Below, in pieces: positions 61,795 through 64,000 of a DNA stretch of 64,000 nucleotides. Source of the stretch: Lawsonella clevelandensis (GTDB lineage Bacteria; Actinomycetota; Actinomycetes; Mycobacteriales; Mycobacteriaceae); assembly GCF_003241315.1 (NCBI RefSeq), contig NZ_QFOZ01000001.1, positions 372,001-436,000 of the forward strand, written 5' to 3'. Both the position numbers and the translations under genes were made by a program. Position 1 is the first letter of the stretch; every line of letters starts with the position of its first letter. Below the pieces are notes generated by a model, which saw only the letters and a list, made by a program, of their open reading frames with translations, had not been told where the DNA came from and searched no databases.

Positions 61795-62031
61795 ATGAAG
61801 ATCTTCCTACTTGTACTCGCAATCGTGAGCAGCCTAGTTCTGATGCTGCTGGTACTTCTCCATCGCGGTAAAGGCGGCGGTTTATCGTCCCTCTTCGGTG
61901 GCGGTGTCCAATCTAGTCTTTCAGGCTCTAGCGTAGTAGAGAAGAACCTCGACCGACTTACAGTTATCTTCTCAATTATCTGGTTAATCTCCATTATTGC
62001 AATGGGTGTTGTACTCCGTTTGGGCGTATAG
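61795..62031 (+). CDS. secG: Preprotein translocase subunit SecG
   Basis: Small non-essential subunit of the SecYEG channel. 78 residues with two membrane helices (FLLVLAIVSSLVLMLLVLLH and LTVIFSIIWLISIIAMGVVL) around the conserved loop GKGGGLSSLFGGGVQSSLSGSSVVEKNLDR, of which GKGGGLSSLFGGG is the signature. ATG 61795 is preceded by GAAGGACACC. It is convergent with tal across a strong hairpin. With yajC, secD and secF it is the fourth Sec gene in the window. Confidence 0.95.
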   Translation: MKIFLLVLAIVSSLVLMLLVLLHRGKGGGLSSLFGGGVQSSLSGSSVVEKNLDRLTVIFSIIWLISIIAMGVVLRLGV

Positions 62032-62059
62032 AGCTCTGTATAAAAGATCCCCATTCACT

Positions 62060-62113
62060 AAAGGGAAGGGTCTTTCTCCTACACAGTAGTAGTAGAGAAA
62101 GATCCTTCCCTTT
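62060..62113. terminator. Bidirectional hairpin between secG and tal
   Basis: A 19-bp stem, 62060-62078 (AAAGGGAAGGGTCTTTCTC) against 62095-62113 with one G-U pair, and a 16-base loop. Flanking A/T bases provide short T tails on either strand for the convergent genes. Confidence 0.82.
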
Positions 62114-62147
62114 GTCTGTTGCAGAAACGGTCTTAAGGAATAATCGC

Positions 62148-63260
62148 CTACATATCTTTCATACGCGATTCAACCGAAGCAACAAGGTTTTTCCACGATT
62201 CAATAAATGCGGCTACACCTTGTTTTTCAAGCATTTGAACAACGGCGTTAATGTCAACACCCTCATCCTTAATGGCCTGCCAAATGGCAGCGGCCTCCAT
62301 ACTCTTTCCGGTTAAAGTGTCGCCTTTAATATCACCATGGTCAGCAACGGCCTTGAGGGTACGTTGGGGGAGAGTATTAACGGTGTGTGGTCCTGCAAGT
62401 TCAACAACGTAGAGGGTGTCAGGATAGGCAGGATTCTTGACAGATGTTGATGCCCACAAGAGACGCTGCGGATGGCCTCCTAAGGCCGCTAACTCATCGA
62501 ACTTTCCCCCTTGCTTATATGTTTGTACGAAAATATCGTAGGCAAGACGGCAATTAGTAATACCCGTTTTTCCTCGCAGAGATAAAGCTCTTTCCGTACC
62601 TATATCGGTGAGTTGTTTATCAACGACAGTATCAAGGCGAGAAACAAATATAGAAGCAACAGAAACAATTGTCGAAATATCGAGTCCATTGTTTTGGGCT
62701 TCTCTTAGCCCCTCTATATATGCATTAACAACAGCCTCATAGCATTCCACGGAGAAGATAAGCGTGGTGTTGACACTAATGCCTTCGCTAGTCAGTTGCT
62801 GTATGGCCGTAATACCTGCTGAAGTCGCAGGTACCTTAATAAGAAGGTTGGGGTGGCTGAGTCGCTCCCATAATGCACGTGCTTGTTTTACTGTGTTTGC
62901 AGTGTCATGGGCGAAGCCGGGCTCTACCTCGATAGAGACACGTCCGTCTATTCCTCCAGAGGACTCCCATATCGGAAGAAGCTTCTTACAGGCTTCGTCC
63001 ACATCTTTACAGATAAGAGAAAACGTTGCTTCAGAAGCGCTCTCTCCAGCGGCAGCGCACTGCGCAATAGTGGCGTCATAGGTAGAGGACATGGTGATGG
63101 ATTTTTCAAAAATGGAGGGGTTGGTGGTAATGCCCACCACTCCCATCTCGTTAATGAAAGTGTCAACAGCACCACTGTCCAATAAGTCAGTGGAAAGATC
63201 ATCTAACCAGACGGACGTACCTATTTTTTTGAGGTCCGCAATATGAGGATTAATAGACAT
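62148..63260 (-). CDS. tal: Transaldolase
   Basis: Transfers a three-carbon unit in the non-oxidative pentose phosphate pathway. 370 residues of the longer actinobacterial TalB type: VWLDDLSTDLLDSG, GITTNPSIFEKSI, the Schiff-base lysine in LLIKVPATSAGI, VASIFVSRLDTVVD, and RLLWASTSVKNPAY. The start ATG 63260 follows AAGGAAGGACATTTCG on the reverse strand. tkt lies directly upstream with 23 bases between them, so the two are likely co-transcribed. zwf, opcA and pgl, which normally follow tal, are not here. Confidence 0.96.
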   Translation of the reverse strand: MSINPHIADLKKIGTSVWLDDLSTDLLDSGAVDTFINEMGVVGITTNPSIFEKSITMSSTYDATIAQCAAAGESASEATFSLICKDVDEACKKLLPIWESSGGIDGRVSIEVEPGFAHDTANTVKQARALWERLSHPNLLIKVPATSAGITAIQQLTSEGISVNTTLIFSVECYEAVVNAYIEGLREAQNNGLDISTIVSVASIFVSRLDTVVDKQLTDIGTERALSLRGKTGITNCRLAYDIFVQTYKQGGKFDELAALGGHPQRLLWASTSVKNPAYPDTLYVVELAGPHTVNTLPQRTLKAVADHGDIKGDTLTGKSMEAAAIWQAIKDEGVDINAVVQMLEKQGVAAFIESWKNLVASVESRMKDM

Positions 63261-63283
63261 CGAAATGTCCTTCCTTAGGCAGC

Positions 63284-64000
63284 CTAGTGCACGGCAGCAA
63301 GAGACTTTTTCGCTGCTTCAACGACAGCATCAGCAGTGATACCGAAACGTTCAAACAATTCCTCAGCAGGAGCAGAAGCACCAAAATGTTCAAGTGACAC
63401 AGCCTGACCAGCATCACCCAGTAGTTTCCACCAGGACAAAGCAAGACCTGCTTCAACAGAGACACGCGCTTTAATATCCCTTGGAACAACAGAATTCTGG
63501 TAATCGTCATCCTGCTGTTCAAACCAGTCAAGGCACGGCATAGACACTACGCGGGCTTTAATACCTTCATTCATGAGCATCTCTGCTGCCTTAACTGCCA
63601 GGTAAACTTCTGAACCCGTACCAATAAGGACTACATCGGGAGTACCTTCGCAATCCTGCAGAACATAACCGCCGCGACGCACTCCTTCCGCAGATTTTTC
63701 CTTTGTACCAGCTAAAACCGGGAGATTCTGACGGGAAAGCGCAAGTGCTTTCGGCCCTTGCTTATCTTGAACAACAGCCTTCCAGCAGGCAACAGTTTCA
63801 TTAGCATCAGCGGGGCGGAAAACAGACACACCGGGGATGGAACGCAAACCGGTTATTTGCTCAACTGGCTGGTGTGTTGGCCCATCCTCGCCCAGTCCAA
63901 TGGAATCGTGGGTTAGCACATAAATAACGTTGGTTCCCATCTGCGAACCGAGTCGAATAGCTGGACGCATGTACTCGGAGAAGATGAGGAATGTACCGCC
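63284..64000 (-). CDS. tkt: Transketolase, C-terminal part (gene runs off the window)
   Basis: Thiamine-diphosphate enzyme moving two-carbon units in the pentose phosphate pathway. Only the last ~238 residues are in the window, read from GGTFLIFSEYMRPAIRLG at the right edge. Visible are HDSIGLGEDGPTHQPVE, the pyrimidine-binding end of the second domain, and the C-terminal domain (LALSRQNLPVL, GTGSEVYLAVKAAEML, VSMPCLDWFEQQ, ERFGITADAVVEAAKK). The N-terminal part, about 450 residues, lies beyond base 64000. The stop is at 63284-63286, just before tal. Confidence 0.96.
   Translation of the reverse strand, partial: GGTFLIFSEYMRPAIRLGSQMGTNVIYVLTHDSIGLGEDGPTHQPVEQITGLRSIPGVSVFRPADANETVACWKAVVQDKQGPKALALSRQNLPVLAGTKEKSAEGVRRGGYVLQDCEGTPDVVLIGTGSEVYLAVKAAEMLMNEGIKARVVSMPCLDWFEQQDDDYQNSVVPRDIKARVSVEAGLALSWWKLLGDAGQAVSLEHFGASAPAEELFERFGITADAVVEAAKKSLAAVH

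Overview
The window is a dense, almost entirely housekeeping stretch of an actinobacterial chromosome. Gene content and order match the Mycobacteriales (Corynebacterium/Mycobacterium type). The blocks pdxS-pdxT-yebC-ruvCAB-yajC-secDF-lipoprotein-apt-rel, hisS-aspS, alaS-ruvX-mltG-aroE-prepilin peptidase-aroCKBQ-pepQ-efp-nusB, pyrR-pyrB-pyrC-carA-carB-pyrF-mihF-gmk-rpoZ and uvrC-rapZ-whiA-gap-pgk-tpiA-secG follow that lineage. Lineage markers include the actinobacterial IHF (mihF), WhiA, a RapZ with an arginine in its P-loop, and a PriA without a recognisable ATPase motif. By eye the base composition is near 50% G+C with many A/T third positions, which is low for this group (not computed).

Layout. 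1-8167: vitamin B6 synthase (pdxS cut by the left edge, pdxT), YebC regulator, Holliday-junction resolvase RuvABC and Sec accessory proteins YajC/SecD/SecF. 8179-12765: oligopeptide-type binding lipoprotein, apt and the bifunctional (p)ppGpp enzyme. 12932-14128 is a reverse-strand membrane-anchored cyclophilin, convergent with rel across a strong hairpin and divergent from a metallo-hydrolase. 14208-25406: hisS, aspS, a kinase-fold protein, rarA, alaS, ruvX, mltG. 25442-30143: shikimate genes aroE, aroC, aroK, aroB, aroQ plus a small prepilin peptidase. 30191-32581: pepQ, efp, nusB. 32605-41017: the complete-looking pyrimidine operon behind a PyrR-type RNA site. 41172-45984: mihF, gmk, rpoZ, metK, priA. 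46060-49833: def, fmt, rsmB, rpe. 49839-54194: riboflavin genes ribD, ribE, ribB, ribBA, ribH. 54200-62031: uvrC, rapZ, whiA, gap, pgk, tpiA, secG. 62148-64000 (reverse): tal and the 3' part of tkt.

How the genes work together: most form tightly packed + strand operons with many 1-13 bp overlaps. Clear hairpin terminators separate nusB from pyrR, rpoZ from metK, metK from priA, gap from pgk, tpiA from secG, and the convergent pairs rel/cyclophilin and secG/tal. No gap between genes exceeds 300 bases. I saw no tRNA or rRNA genes, CRISPR arrays, insertion sequences, phage genes or toxin-antitoxin pairs.

I did not find a clearly new multi-gene system. The observations most worth checking are a kinase-fold protein lacking the usual catalytic Asp, a tandem ribB/ribBA duplication, a PyrR RNA site overlapping the ribosome binding site, a palindrome between divergent genes, and several genes missing from otherwise conserved neighbourhoods (zwf/opcA/pgl, ppc, yvcK, coaBC), which together suggest genome reduction.
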